Part shown: piece after piece, positions 12,254 to 18,499 of the stretch
Position numbering within the stretch: the first letter of the stretch is position 1
How the letters are laid out: every line of letters starts with the position of its first letter
Source of the DNA: JAHEEL01 sp964195515
GTDB lineage: Bacteria; Actinomycetota; Acidimicrobiia; Spongiisociales; UBA5794
Reading direction: 5' to 3'
DNA: 18,622 bases
NCBI GenBank assembly: GCA_964195515.1
Contig: CAXMQO010000065.1
Location: 1 to 18,622, forward strand
Made by a program: the position numbers and the translations under genes
Notes under the pieces: model-generated
Database searches by the model: none
The model's input: the letters and a program-made list of their open reading frames with translations, nothing else
Told to the model about the DNA's origin: nothing

Positions 12254-13192
12254 ATGAGTGACATCATCAGCCGGGTCCTGCCGATCCTCCTCCTGATCGC
12301 TCTCGGGTTCTGGCTCCGCCGCTCCAGATTCATCTCGGAGAGCACCGTCGGGGATCTCCGCAAGCTGGTTGTGAACCTTGCGCTGCCTGCCGTGCTGTTC
12401 ACGTCGTTCCTCGAGATCGAGTTCGACCCGAGCGATGCCGCCATCGTCATCGGGGTCCTCGTGCTGTGCATCGCCCTCTACGGGATCGGACGCGCCCTCC
12501 AATCTCGGTTCGGTGCCGGCCACGAGTACTTCCCGTTCCTGATGACGGGATTCGAGTCCGGCATGCTCGGCATCAGCCTCTTCGGAAGCGCCTACGGCCT
12601 GAGCAAGATCGGGTATTTCGCCGTTGTTGATCTCGGCCACGAGTTGTTCATCTGGTTCGTCTTTCTCGCCCTCTTGCTGGCCAAGCGGGACGGGATCCAG
12701 AGTCCGGGGAAGTTGTTCGGGGCGTTTATCCGCTCCCCGGTGATCATCGCGATTCTGGCCGGCATCGGTGCCAGTCTGCTCGGTCTACGCGATGCCCTCT
12801 ACGACGGTCCGGTTGTCGGCGGGGTGATGAACACGCTCGTCTTCCTTGCCGCGTTGACGGTCCCGCTGATCCTGCTGATCGTCGGATACGGACTCCAACT
12901 CGATCGCCCTGGGGTGCGGGAGGCGATCACCCCGGTCGCCCTCCGATTGGTGATCCTGCTGCCGCTCGCGATCGTTCTCCCAGTCCTGCTGTTGAACTCG
13001 CTCCTGGGTGGGAACGAGTACTCCCAAGCGGCGCTCTTCACCCTGCTCATCCTGCCGCCGCCCTTCATCATTCCGCTCTACATGAAGCCGGGGATGCCGG
13101 ATGAGCGGCGCTACGTGAACAACGTGCTCAGCCTCTACACCGTCGTCTCGATCGTCATCTTCGTTGTGTACGTGGTCGCGAACCCTCTTTAG
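12254..13192 (+). CDS. AEC-family permease (auxin efflux carrier type)
   Basis: 312 residues beginning MSDIISRVLPILLLIALGFWL, the usual start of bacterial AEC permeases. About ten hydrophobic helices are seen (near 5-22, 36-55, 65-82, 97-115, 122-143, 155-178, 188-212, 223-248, 255-275, 287-309), split into two bundles. The F-E-S-G-M-L-G-I-S-L segment of the fourth helix matches the conserved crossover region of the fold. It should sit in the inner membrane and export or import organic anions; malonate-like or auxin-like substrates are known in the family, but none is predicted here. No good ribosome-binding site precedes the ATG. The gene lies between two direct repeats (11787-11933, 13302-13449), so it may have been inserted or duplicated together with the end of the HAD gene. 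Convergent with that gene. Confidence 0.88.
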   Translation: MSDIISRVLPILLLIALGFWLRRSRFISESTVGDLRKLVVNLALPAVLFTSFLEIEFDPSDAAIVIGVLVLCIALYGIGRALQSRFGAGHEYFPFLMTGFESGMLGISLFGSAYGLSKIGYFAVVDLGHELFIWFVFLALLLAKRDGIQSPGKLFGAFIRSPVIIAILAGIGASLLGLRDALYDGPVVGGVMNTLVFLAALTVPLILLIVGYGLQLDRPGVREAITPVALRLVILLPLAIVLPVLLLNSLLGGNEYSQAALFTLLILPPPFIIPLYMKPGMPDERRYVNNVLSLYTVVSIVIFVVYVVANPL

Positions 13193-13301
13193 GAGCCTGC
13201 TGATTCATTGGGGTCGGGGCGTTCGAGTTCGGGGGTGCGGTGTATGCGCTTCTGGCGCAGCATCGGCGTCGTCTGTTCCCAGAAGTCTTCCCGTCGTTTC
13301 G

Positions 13302-13449
13302 TCTCGGAGTGGCCGCTCCTCAGGTCCTTGCGACCACCGAGGGGATCTCTTCGAAGCTGCCGACCCGGTAGGTCGCCGCCGAAGAGGCCGTCTCCGGTGC
13401 GACCGGCGCATACCAGCAGGTGTCGATTCCATAGTTGATGCCGCCGGCG
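13302..13449. repeat. Direct repeat copy 2 (3' end of HAD gene and following bases)
   Basis: 148 bp matching 11787-11933 in the same orientation. It contains the last 43 or so codons of the HAD gene plus about 18 bp downstream. The two copies flank a ~1.37-kb segment with the AEC permease gene. Confidence 0.88.
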
Positions 13450-14006
13450 ATGTCCGAAGTGAGGCTGTCGCCGATCATCAGCGCCGTCGCCTTGTCGGGG
13501 TTGCCGAGTTGGTCGAAGACGATGTCGAAGATGCCGGCGTCGGGTTTGGCGGTGCCGACCTCGCCGGAGATGACGATGGCCTCGAAGAAGCGGTCGAGAT
13601 CGAGACGGGCGACCTTAGCCCTGGCGACCGCTCCGATGCCGTTCGAGACGAGCGCGAGCGTGGAGTACGGCGCCAACTCCTCGAGGAGGTCCCAGGCGCC
13701 GGGGAACAGGTCGCCGTTGGCACCGAGTCCGGCAACGTAGTCGGCGGCCAGCGTCTGCGGGTCGGCGTCGATGCCGAGCCGCTCGACGAACTGTTCGAAG
13801 CGCACGGTGCCGACCTGATTCGGGGTGAGCTCACCCCGTTCGACCCGAAGCCACAGCGCGGCGTTGATCTGGCCGAAGACGGCCCGATGCCCGTTGTGAT
13901 TGACGATCGCTGCCCGGACAAGGGTGTCGGGGAATGCAGCCGCCTCCGACGCATCGAAGTCGAACAGCATGTGGTCGAGATCGAAGAGGAGTGTCGTGTA
14001 GCGCAT
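13320..14006 (-). CDS. HAD-superfamily hydrolase, YjjG-like nucleotidase
   Basis: 228 residues, cytoplasmic. YjjG relatives dephosphorylate pyrimidine nucleoside monophosphates, including non-canonical ones. HAD motifs: I, D9-L-D11-H-M13; II, the serine of L-A-L-V-S-N-G; III, the lysine of E-V-G-T-A-K-P-D; IV, I-G-D-S-L-T-S-D. Nucleophile and acid are both present. The fifth position of motif I, normally Thr or Val, is Met (ATG; one base from ACG), which may tune activity. The start MRYTTLLFDLDHMLF was chosen over an upstream in-frame start because GAGGCGG lies five bases before it and the family begins about here. It is followed, 86 bp upstream on the same strand, by the VOC gene, which may be in the same transcript. 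A decayed copy of its 3' end is at 11787. Confidence 0.9.
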   Translation of the reverse strand: MRYTTLLFDLDHMLFDFDASEAAAFPDTLVRAAIVNHNGHRAVFGQINAALWLRVERGELTPNQVGTVRFEQFVERLGIDADPQTLAADYVAGLGANGDLFPGAWDLLEELAPYSTLALVSNGIGAVARAKVARLDLDRFFEAIVISGEVGTAKPDAGIFDIVFDQLGNPDKATALMIGDSLTSDIAGGINYGIDTCWYAPVAPETASSAATYRVGSFEEIPSVVART

Positions 14007-14092
14007 GCAGTCCGCCTCGGGAGAGGCACGGAGGATACGGTGGTGCGCGACCGGCCGTTCGTCGGCTCCACCGTTGTCCAAGCGTGGATCCG

Positions 14093-14476
14093 TCAGAGGG
14101 CGGCGTAGAGGTCAACGTGGTTGCCGTCCGGGTCGGCGACGGTGGCGTAGCGCTGGCCCCAGAACGCGTCGAAGGGTTCTCGGATCGCGGCATGTCCTGC
14201 CGAGCCGAGTTCCGCAAACGCGGCGTCGACGGCGGTGGAGGTGTCGCACTCGACGGCGAAGCTGATGCGGTCGTTGCCGGTCGGAGGCGTGTAGCCGTCC
14301 GTGAACGACGCCATGACTGCTTCGGAGTCGAGCATGAGCCGTATTCCGCCGCCGAGATCCGCCTCGTAGTGGCCCGTGCCCGGGTCGAAGTCGGGCAGAT
14401 TGACTCCAAGCATCCGGTAGAACCCCAGGGAAGCTGCGATGTCGGTGCAGACGATACCGATCGCGTTGAGCTCCAT
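14093..14476 (-). CDS. VOC-superfamily protein (glyoxalase/bleomycin-resistance fold)
   Basis: 127 residues, one VOC domain made of two beta-alpha-beta-beta-beta units. First unit: M-E-L-N-A-I-G-I-V-C-T-D-I-A-A-S-L-G-F-Y-R-M-L-G; second unit: D-R-I-S-F-A-V-E-C, ending V-A-D-P-D-G-N-H-V-D-L-Y. The usual metal-binding His near the first strand is replaced (L-N-A-I) and the late Glu of GNxxEL is Asp (GNHVDL), so a divalent-metal enzyme is uncertain; binding or sequestration of a small molecule is also possible. AGGA lies seven bases before the ATG. Upstream of the HAD gene on the same strand, possibly cotranscribed. Confidence 0.85.
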   Translation of the reverse strand: MELNAIGIVCTDIAASLGFYRMLGVNLPDFDPGTGHYEADLGGGIRLMLDSEAVMASFTDGYTPPTGNDRISFAVECDTSTAVDAAFAELGSAGHAAIREPFDAFWGQRYATVADPDGNHVDLYAAL

Positions 14477-14635
14477 GCGCCGATCCTACCGGGAGCGCAC
14501 ACCAGTTCCGTCGATGTGGTCACCCATCGCGGCGATGCACCGATGTGGACGCCCGCACGCCGGTCGAGGTAGCCGAGCGCGGCCGGGGGCGTCTTCCTCT
14601 GGACGGCGCTCATCGTCCTTTCGATCGCCTTCCTG

Positions 14636-15079
14636 GTGGTGATGCGGGCGAAGTATCCGCCCGTGCTCACCGCCATACGCCGGATGAACCGTGCCGTGTG
14701 GAACCCGCGGGCGATGGGAACGGCCGGACAACCCGGAGCCATGGCTCCGGTGATCCGGCACGTCGGGCGGACATCCGGTACCCCCCATGGAACTCCGATC
14801 GGCACCTTCACCACCGACGACGGGTTCGTCGTCGCGTTGCCGTCCGGGACGACGCCGGATTGGCTGAAGAATCTGCTGGCGGCGGGCTCTGCCGTCATCG
14901 TCCATGATGGCGTCACCTATCGGGTGGACCGCCCCGAGGTGATTCCCGGTGCCGACGCCTTCCCCTTCGTTTCACGATCCGAGCGGCGGAGCCTTCGCCT
15001 CTTCGGCGTTGACCAGTTCCTTCGGGTTTGGTGGGTGGAGCCGCAGGGACCGCACGACCGGACCGACGGGTCCGGGTGA
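14636..15079 (+). CDS. DUF385/deazaflavin-dependent oxidoreductase family protein
   Basis: 147 residues from GTG 14636. The chain has R-H-V-G-R-T-S-G-T-P, T-P-I-G-T-F, D-G-F-V-V-A-L-P-S-G, D-W-L-K-N-L-L-A-A-G and Y-R-V-D-R-P-E, the core of the split-barrel family whose mycobacterial member Ddn uses reduced F420. The upstream codons, still in frame, would encode a membrane helix (V-F-L-W-T-A-L-I-V-L-S-I-A-F-L) as seen in some relatives. An in-frame TAG at 14570-14572 cuts this from the only ATG (14543). The annotated start therefore loses the helix; either the gene is a mild pseudogene, an unusual start is used, or the helix has been dispensed with. No clear ribosome-binding site. A quinone or nitro-compound reductase role is family knowledge only. 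Confidence 0.75.
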   Translation: MVMRAKYPPVLTAIRRMNRAVWNPRAMGTAGQPGAMAPVIRHVGRTSGTPHGTPIGTFTTDDGFVVALPSGTTPDWLKNLLAAGSAVIVHDGVTYRVDRPEVIPGADAFPFVSRSERRSLRLFGVDQFLRVWWVEPQGPHDRTDGSG

Positions 15080-15188
15080 CCCGGAGGTGCGCACGGGGGC
15101 GCCGTCCTCAACATGTGCATCGTCGGTGTTCGGGACGTGTGAGCGTCCGGGAGCGTGACGCCTCGGAGGCGCGCTCCGATCTGCAACG

Positions 15189-15479
15189 ATGGAGACCATG
15201 ACGGATCACACAGCGATCACGGCGACCGTCACCGGCCGTGTTCAAGGCGTCGGCTTCCGCTACGCCGTGGCACACATGGCCAAGGAGTTCGGCCTGGTGG
15301 GCTGGGTGCGCAATGCTCCGAATGGATCGGTCGAGATGCGGGCACAAGGCGACGAACGAGTGTTGGAACAGTTCGTCGCGTTCGTGCGGCGGGGGCCCCG
15401 ATCGGCACGGGTGCGATCCGTCGACGTCCATCCCGTTGAGCCCGATCCAACGCTGCACGAATTCACCGTCCGCTTCTGA
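15189..15479 (+). CDS. acyP: Acylphosphatase
   Basis: 96 residues with the acylphosphatase signature G-R-V-Q-G-V-G-F-R24 and G-W-V-R-N42 at the expected distance. R24 binds the phosphate and N42 positions the catalytic water. The enzyme hydrolyses acyl phosphates in the cytosol; length and ferredoxin-like fold pattern are typical. Start could be ATG 15189 or ATG 15198; GGAG lies only three bases before the latter, too close to be decisive. No operon partner is obvious. Confidence 0.93.
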   Translation: METMTDHTAITATVTGRVQGVGFRYAVAHMAKEFGLVGWVRNAPNGSVEMRAQGDERVLEQFVAFVRRGPRSARVRSVDVHPVEPDPTLHEFTVRF

Positions 15480-15830
15480 CCGGTCGATCCGGAGGTTGAA
15501 ATCCAACAGAGATTCCTTCGGCAACCGGCAGACCGGAGGGAGGACCTGGACGTTTCCACGGTCGTCGCGCTGAAGATCTCCGCCGAGCAGTGATTCCGAG
15601 AATTCAGACTGGAAGCTACGCCGGAGATCGGCGGTTCCACGTCTCCGAGCACGGTTCGAGGGCATCGTGACCGCCACTGACGACGCTGTCGAGCCGTTGG
15701 ACCGCTCGAGTCGGTCGCATCGCGTGGTCGAGGACCCGGTCGCGTCAGGCTATTCGGACTGTCCTTTGACCACCGTGGGGTCGATGTCATGTGGCCTGCT
15801 CACGCTGCGGGATTTGCTACTGTCGATTCC
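15480..15830. other. Gene-poor stretch between acylphosphatase and MBL genes
   Basis: 351 bp. Past the acylphosphatase stop the same frame stays open for 37 codons, to TGA 15591-15593, with a protein-like end (S-T-V-V-A-L-K-I-S-A-E-Q) but no start codon. The minus strand is also open to 15677 and about equally protein-like. Neither frame has a ribosome-binding site, so I annotate no gene; a small remnant is possible. The right end carries the MBL promoter. Confidence 0.4.
15818..15823 (+). promoter_or_regulatory. Extended -10 element for leaderless MBL transcript
   Basis: TGCTACTGT is an extended -10 (TG-N-TANNNT); TACTGT ends seven bases before ATG 15831, so the mRNA would begin at the start codon. 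No Shine-Dalgarno sequence and no good -35 are present. Confidence 0.5.
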
Positions 15831-16460
15831 ATGGATGTCACCATTACCAAGCTCGTTCACGCATGTCTGCTCGTGGAAGTAGGAGGCAAGCGGATCCTCC
15901 TGGATCCCGGCGGATGGTCCTGGCAGGACGAACGATTCGACCCATCGATGGTCGAGGGCGTTGACCGGATCCTGATCACGCACGAGCACGGCGATCATGT
16001 GTCGTTGGAATTCGTTCGTGCAGCTCTTGAGCGGTCGAACGATGCCGAGGTGGAGACAACCCCTGCACTTCAGGCGATCCTCCTCGAAGAGGGAATCGGA
16101 GCAGTGACGCAAGGAACATCGCAGTTCGTGTCACCACACGAACGAATCCCGATGGGTCCCGGACCACAGAACACCGGATTCCACGTCGCAAATGTGTTGT
16201 CCCATCCTGGCGACAGCCACAGCTTCAATGAGACGATGCCCATCCTTGCGATGCCATTCGCCGCACCATGGGGGTCGCTCACCTCCGGTGTCGACCGTGC
16301 GCGTCTCGTGAAACCCAAGTATGTGATCCCGATCCACGACTGGTTCCTCTCCGAAGGCGGCAAGACCTTCATGTACCGTCTTGCGGAGATGGCGCTCTCA
16401 GCGGACGGCATCAAGCTCGTCCAGATCGAGGACTTCGCGAGCACGACCCTGTCGGTCTGA
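15831..16460 (+). CDS. MBL-fold metal-dependent hydrolase (UlaG/UPF0173-like)
   Basis: 209 residues, beginning MDVTITKLVHACLLVEVGGK. Metal ligands of the metallo-beta-lactamase fold are intact: H51-x-H53-x-D55-H56 in THEHGDH, then H125 and D128 in S-H-P-G-D-S-H, and H169 in I-P-I-H-D. The short length and the L-V-H-A-C opening fit the small UlaG/UPF0173-type group, which includes lactonases and poorly characterised hydrolases; it is not a beta-lactamase of the resistance type. Cytoplasmic, no signal peptide. The start was placed here rather than at an upstream in-frame start because an extended -10 lies seven bases before it. Ends two bases before the stop of a convergent minus-strand frame. 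Confidence 0.88.
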   Translation: MDVTITKLVHACLLVEVGGKRILLDPGGWSWQDERFDPSMVEGVDRILITHEHGDHVSLEFVRAALERSNDAEVETTPALQAILLEEGIGAVTQGTSQFVSPHERIPMGPGPQNTGFHVANVLSHPGDSHSFNETMPILAMPFAAPWGSLTSGVDRARLVKPKYVIPIHDWFLSEGGKTFMYRLAEMALSADGIKLVQIEDFASTTLSV

Positions 16461-16462
16461 TC

Positions 16463-16714
16463 TCAGCCGTCTGACTCCAGCTGCCACACTTCGATCGTCA
16501 CGGTGCCCGGACCCCTGCCGACGGTGATGGGCCACGACTTCTCCCTTCGTTTCCCGTCCGCGGTGAACGGCGATCCGGCCGCTGGGAGCCCTGATGTCGC
16601 GGGCGGCGTTGCGGTGCTCAACTGCGGTTGGGCGACGAGAACCCGGCACGACACCCGCACATCTATCGGAGGCATGCCACGACCGCCGAGATCGAGAGGG
16701 TCGGTCAACGCCAC
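16463..16714 (-). CDS. Hypothetical protein or 5'-truncated gene
   Basis: Minus-strand frame with strong G/C-ending codon preference and a protein-like C-terminus (W-P-I-T-V-G-R-G-P-G-T-V-T-I-E-V-W-Q-L). The first usable start is GTG 16714 (83 codons), but residues before it (V-V-G-E-F-E-P-N-A-V) also look coding and run into the start of the divergent selenoprotein gene. That suggests the original 5' end was lost. No ribosome-binding site or recognised domain. It could also be a short real gene starting at ATG 16675. Function unknown. Confidence 0.4.
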   Translation of the reverse strand: MALTDPLDLGGRGMPPIDVRVSCRVLVAQPQLSTATPPATSGLPAAGSPFTADGKRREKSWPITVGRGPGTVTIEVWQLESDG

Positions 16715-16747
16715 GGCGTTGGGTTCGAACTCGCCAACGACTTGGTC

Positions 16748-16753
16748 TAGGTT
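16748..16753 (+). promoter_or_regulatory. Candidate -10 element for leaderless selenoprotein transcript
   Basis: TAGGTT (TANNNT) ends six bases before ATG 16760, again predicting transcription from the start codon. There is no Shine-Dalgarno sequence. The -35 region shows only a weak TTCGAA at 16724-16729. Confidence 0.4.
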
Positions 16754-16759
16754 GGGCTG

Positions 16760-17434
16760 ATGAATGAGGCGCCGAACTTCACGTTGCTTGACCAGGCTGG
16801 CGAACCTTGGACCCTGTCCGATCAACGTGGCCGCGCCGTGGTATTGCTTTTCCAACGCGGGGATTGGTGACCGTACTGCAACGGCCAGCTGGTCAGCGTG
16901 GCACTGCAACATGGCGAGTATTCGAAGGCGGGGGCGGTGGTCGTTTCGATTGACGTCGACTCGCCCGGTCAGCACGCAGCGATGGTCGACAAGTTGAATT
17001 TGCCGTTCCCGATGCTGTCGGACCCGGACCGGAGTCTCGCGATCGGCCCGTACGGCCTGATGAACACCGAAGACCCTCGCGGACTGGCGATTCCCGCGAC
17101 CGTTGTGATCGGTCCAAACGGTGAGGAGGTGCTGCGATTGGTCAGTCGGGACTTCGCGGACCGTCCATTCGAGCGGGTGGCGCTCGAAGCACTTCGGAGT
17201 CTGGGCCTGGCGCCTGTTGAAGAACCTGCCCCGACGTTGGGAGACCCTGCGCCCGGACCAAGGGCGATGCCATTTGGCGATCTACGCGCCTACTTCCGCG
17301 GTGCGAAATTCGGGTCGAAGGCGATGGGGCTTCGTACCGGTGCTATGGACGAGGCTGATCGTTTCGGTGTCCTCATGGATCACTACATCGAAGACGTGGC
17401 GACCATGTATCGGATCGTTCGCGACTCGAATTGA
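16760..17434 (+). CDS. Selenocysteine-containing redoxin (peroxiredoxin/AhpC-TSA-like), UGA at codon 37
   Basis: 224 residues if UGA 16868-16870 is read as selenocysteine. Residues 1-36 (MNEAPNFTLLDQAG, then A-V-V-L-L-F-Q-R-G-D-W) and everything after the UGA (P-Y-C40-N-G-Q-L, V-V-V-S-I-D-V-D-S-P, F-P-M-L-S-D-P, I-P-A-T-V-V-I-G-P-N-G) are one continuous frame. They form a single thioredoxin-fold redoxin, with relatives reading R-G-x-W-C-P-Y-C-N. The UGA thus replaces the first Cys of the CxxC, giving U37-x-x-C40. Such proteins reduce peroxides or disulfides in the cytoplasm; selenium would speed the reaction. A C-terminal extension (about 165-224, R-A-Y-F-R-G-A-K-F) is helix-rich. A SECIS-like hairpin follows the UGA. 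No other frameshift or stop is present, arguing against a pseudogene. selA/B/C/D are not in the window. Confidence 0.85.
16884..16902 (+). promoter_or_regulatory. Bacterial SECIS element (SelB-binding hairpin)
   Basis: GCCA + GCU, loop GGUC, AGC + (bulged G) + UGGC: pairs 16884-16887 with 16899-16902 and 16888-16890 with 16895-16897, loop 16891-16894. The loop starts 21 bases after the UGA. Bacterial SECIS elements need a short stem-loop with G(U) in the apical loop in roughly this window; the E. coli fdhF element, from memory, also has GGUC about 18 bases beyond its UGA. The bulge is on the 3' side, unlike the bulged U of E. coli. Confidence 0.75.
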
Positions 17435-17751
17435 ACTGACCTCTCCGCAACCGCCCCCGAAGAGAGGCGCAGGCCGGGAGACTCCCCATGTTTCCAAAAC
17501 AGGGCGCCCGTCTCGAGAGTGCCCACCCTTCTGCCGGGTTGTGAAGGGCTGCACCCCACCGGTCAATGACGGCACAGCCAATCTCGGTCGGCTCAGTGGT
17601 CGGAGGTCTCACCGAACGGATCGCCTTGCTCACGACTGGCGGGAATAGGTTTCACTCGATATTGGCTGAACCGTTCATCGAGCGCGCGATGGCATGAGCA
17701 ACGATCCGCGGGCCCGCCGAAGGTTCTCGAGACATCTGAAAGGTTCTGCCT
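17435..17751. other. Intergenic region between selenoprotein and UBP zinc-finger genes
   Basis: 317 bp with no convincing gene on either strand. It contains the hairpin at 17440-17467 and a second one at 17526-17531/17543-17548 (CCCTTC / GAAGGG, 11-base loop). AAAGG about eight bases before ATG 17752 may be the ribosome-binding site of the next gene. Confidence 0.5.
17440..17467 (+). terminator. Hairpin just after the selenoprotein stop codon
   Basis: CCTCTC (17440-17445) pairs with GAGAGG (17462-17467) across a 16-base C-rich loop, beginning five bases past the stop. No T-tract follows, so it is only a candidate terminator. Confidence 0.35.
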
Positions 17752-18042
17752 ATGCCCTGTGAGCACCTGACCGATATCGAGCCGATAGAGCCGAACACCA
17801 TCGAGGGGTGTGAAGACTGCCTCAAGATCGGCGGGCAGTGGGTGCACCTGCGAATGTGCATGCAGTGCGGCCACATAGGCTGTTGTGACAACTCTCCGAA
17901 CAAGCACGCCACGCGGCACTTTCACGACGCTGGACACGGTGTGATTCAGTCGTTCGAACCCGGCGAGCGTTGGGTGTTCTGCTACGTCGACAACGACGTG
18001 TTCGATCCTGTTCCCGAGGATGTGAACCGCTCCTATCGCTGA
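17752..18042 (+). CDS. UBP-type zinc-finger protein
   Basis: 96 residues forming one ZnF-UBP domain. Ligand-type residues are C3 and H5 at the N-terminus, C20 and C23 (G-C-E-D-C), C36 and C39 (R-M-C-M-Q-C-G), C44, and histidines at 52, 56 and 58 (N-K-H-A-T-R-H-F-H). This is the arrangement seen in ubiquitin-binding zinc fingers of eukaryotic deubiquitinases and HDAC6. The bacterial versions are stand-alone and their partners are poorly known. The late aromatic motif E-R-W-V-F-C-Y-V-D is also conserved in the family. Cytoplasmic. It lies downstream of the selenoprotein on the same strand, 317 bp away, so co-function in redox or stress response is only a suggestion. Confidence 0.9.
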   Translation: MPCEHLTDIEPIEPNTIEGCEDCLKIGGQWVHLRMCMQCGHIGCCDNSPNKHATRHFHDAGHGVIQSFEPGERWVFCYVDNDVFDPVPEDVNRSYR

Positions 18043-18060
18043 ACGTCCGGCATGTGGCGA

Positions 18061-18078
18061 CGCTTCTAATGAAAAGCG
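18061..18078 (+). terminator. Hairpin downstream of UBP zinc-finger gene
   Basis: CGCTT (18061-18065) pairs with AAGCG (18074-18078) around an eight-base loop, 18 bases past the stop codon. Position fits a terminator but the stem is short and no T-run follows. Confidence 0.3.
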
Positions 18079-18117
18079 ACTGCATCGTCTGAAGCCCTTG
18101 GTACGTAAGGGTTTCTA

Positions 18118-18151
18118 GCGCACCCGTTGCGCACGTGTTGCGCGTAGGGTT
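18118..18151. repeat. Three degenerate 11-bp tandem repeats GCGCACSYGTT
   Basis: GCGCACCCGTT (18118-18128), GCGCACGTGTT (18129-18139) and GCGCGTAGGGTT (18140-18151). Arrays of this sort are typical of protein-binding arms (recombinase or regulator); no integrase gene is visible nearby. Confidence 0.5.
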
Positions 18152-18458
18152 GAGGGGTGCCGACCCGAAATCGCTCTGACCGGCGAGAATGTTCTCCGGA
18201 ACATGGCGACGCTTTCCGCGCATAGCGTCGTTGTAGCGGCCAGCCTCAGCACCGTGATCGGCTTGTGATGTGGTGGCTCTTTGGTGCGCATAGTTCGGCA
18301 CGCGAGCACCCGTTCGTGCACTTCGGAGCAACCCGCCGTCATCGCCCGGGGATGGTTGTGCCCGCCCCCGTGACCCCGGAGCAGGCCCGCGTTACGGTTG
18401 GGCGCTGAGCGGCACACCCTCGTCATCAGGCAAACCGCGCCGGCTGCGGTCGGGGTGC

Positions 18459-18486
18459 TCGACTTGGGCACCGGGGATGGGACAAT
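18459..18486 (+). promoter_or_regulatory. Candidate promoter for the downstream structured leader
   Basis: TCGACT (18459-18464) as -35, 16-base spacer, GACAAT (18481-18486) as -10; each matches consensus at four of six positions. The predicted start near 18492-18493 is just before the first base of the structured leader at 18500. Confidence 0.4.
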
Positions 18487-18499
18487 GGCAGGGACAACT

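Larger units (their letters stand above)
18043..18499. other. Non-coding stretch rich in short hairpins
   Basis: 457 bp without a credible gene. Hairpins: 18061-18078 (CGCTT/AAGCG), 18095-18111 (CCCTT/AAGGG), 18189-18204 (ATGTTC-TCCG-GAACAT) and 18207-18230 (CGACGCT/AGCGTCG). Two similar starts, CATGTGGCGACGCTT at 18050 and CATGGCGACGCTT at 18202, hint at an old duplication. Minus-strand open frames here are low-complexity Arg/Thr-rich and lack ribosome-binding sites. No tRNA, SRP, RNase P or tmRNA signature was seen. Confidence 0.45.

Noticed and set aside
15108..15677. 189-codon minus-strand frame opposite acylphosphatase
   Set aside because: Two thirds is antisense to a certain gene and the rest has no ribosome-binding site or recognisable motif.
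16868..16870. Simple nonsense mutation or sequencing error in a redoxin gene
   Set aside because: The TGA falls precisely on the catalytic Cys position, no other lesion exists in 224 codons, and a SECIS-like hairpin follows at correct spacing. Not excluded without reads or sel genes.
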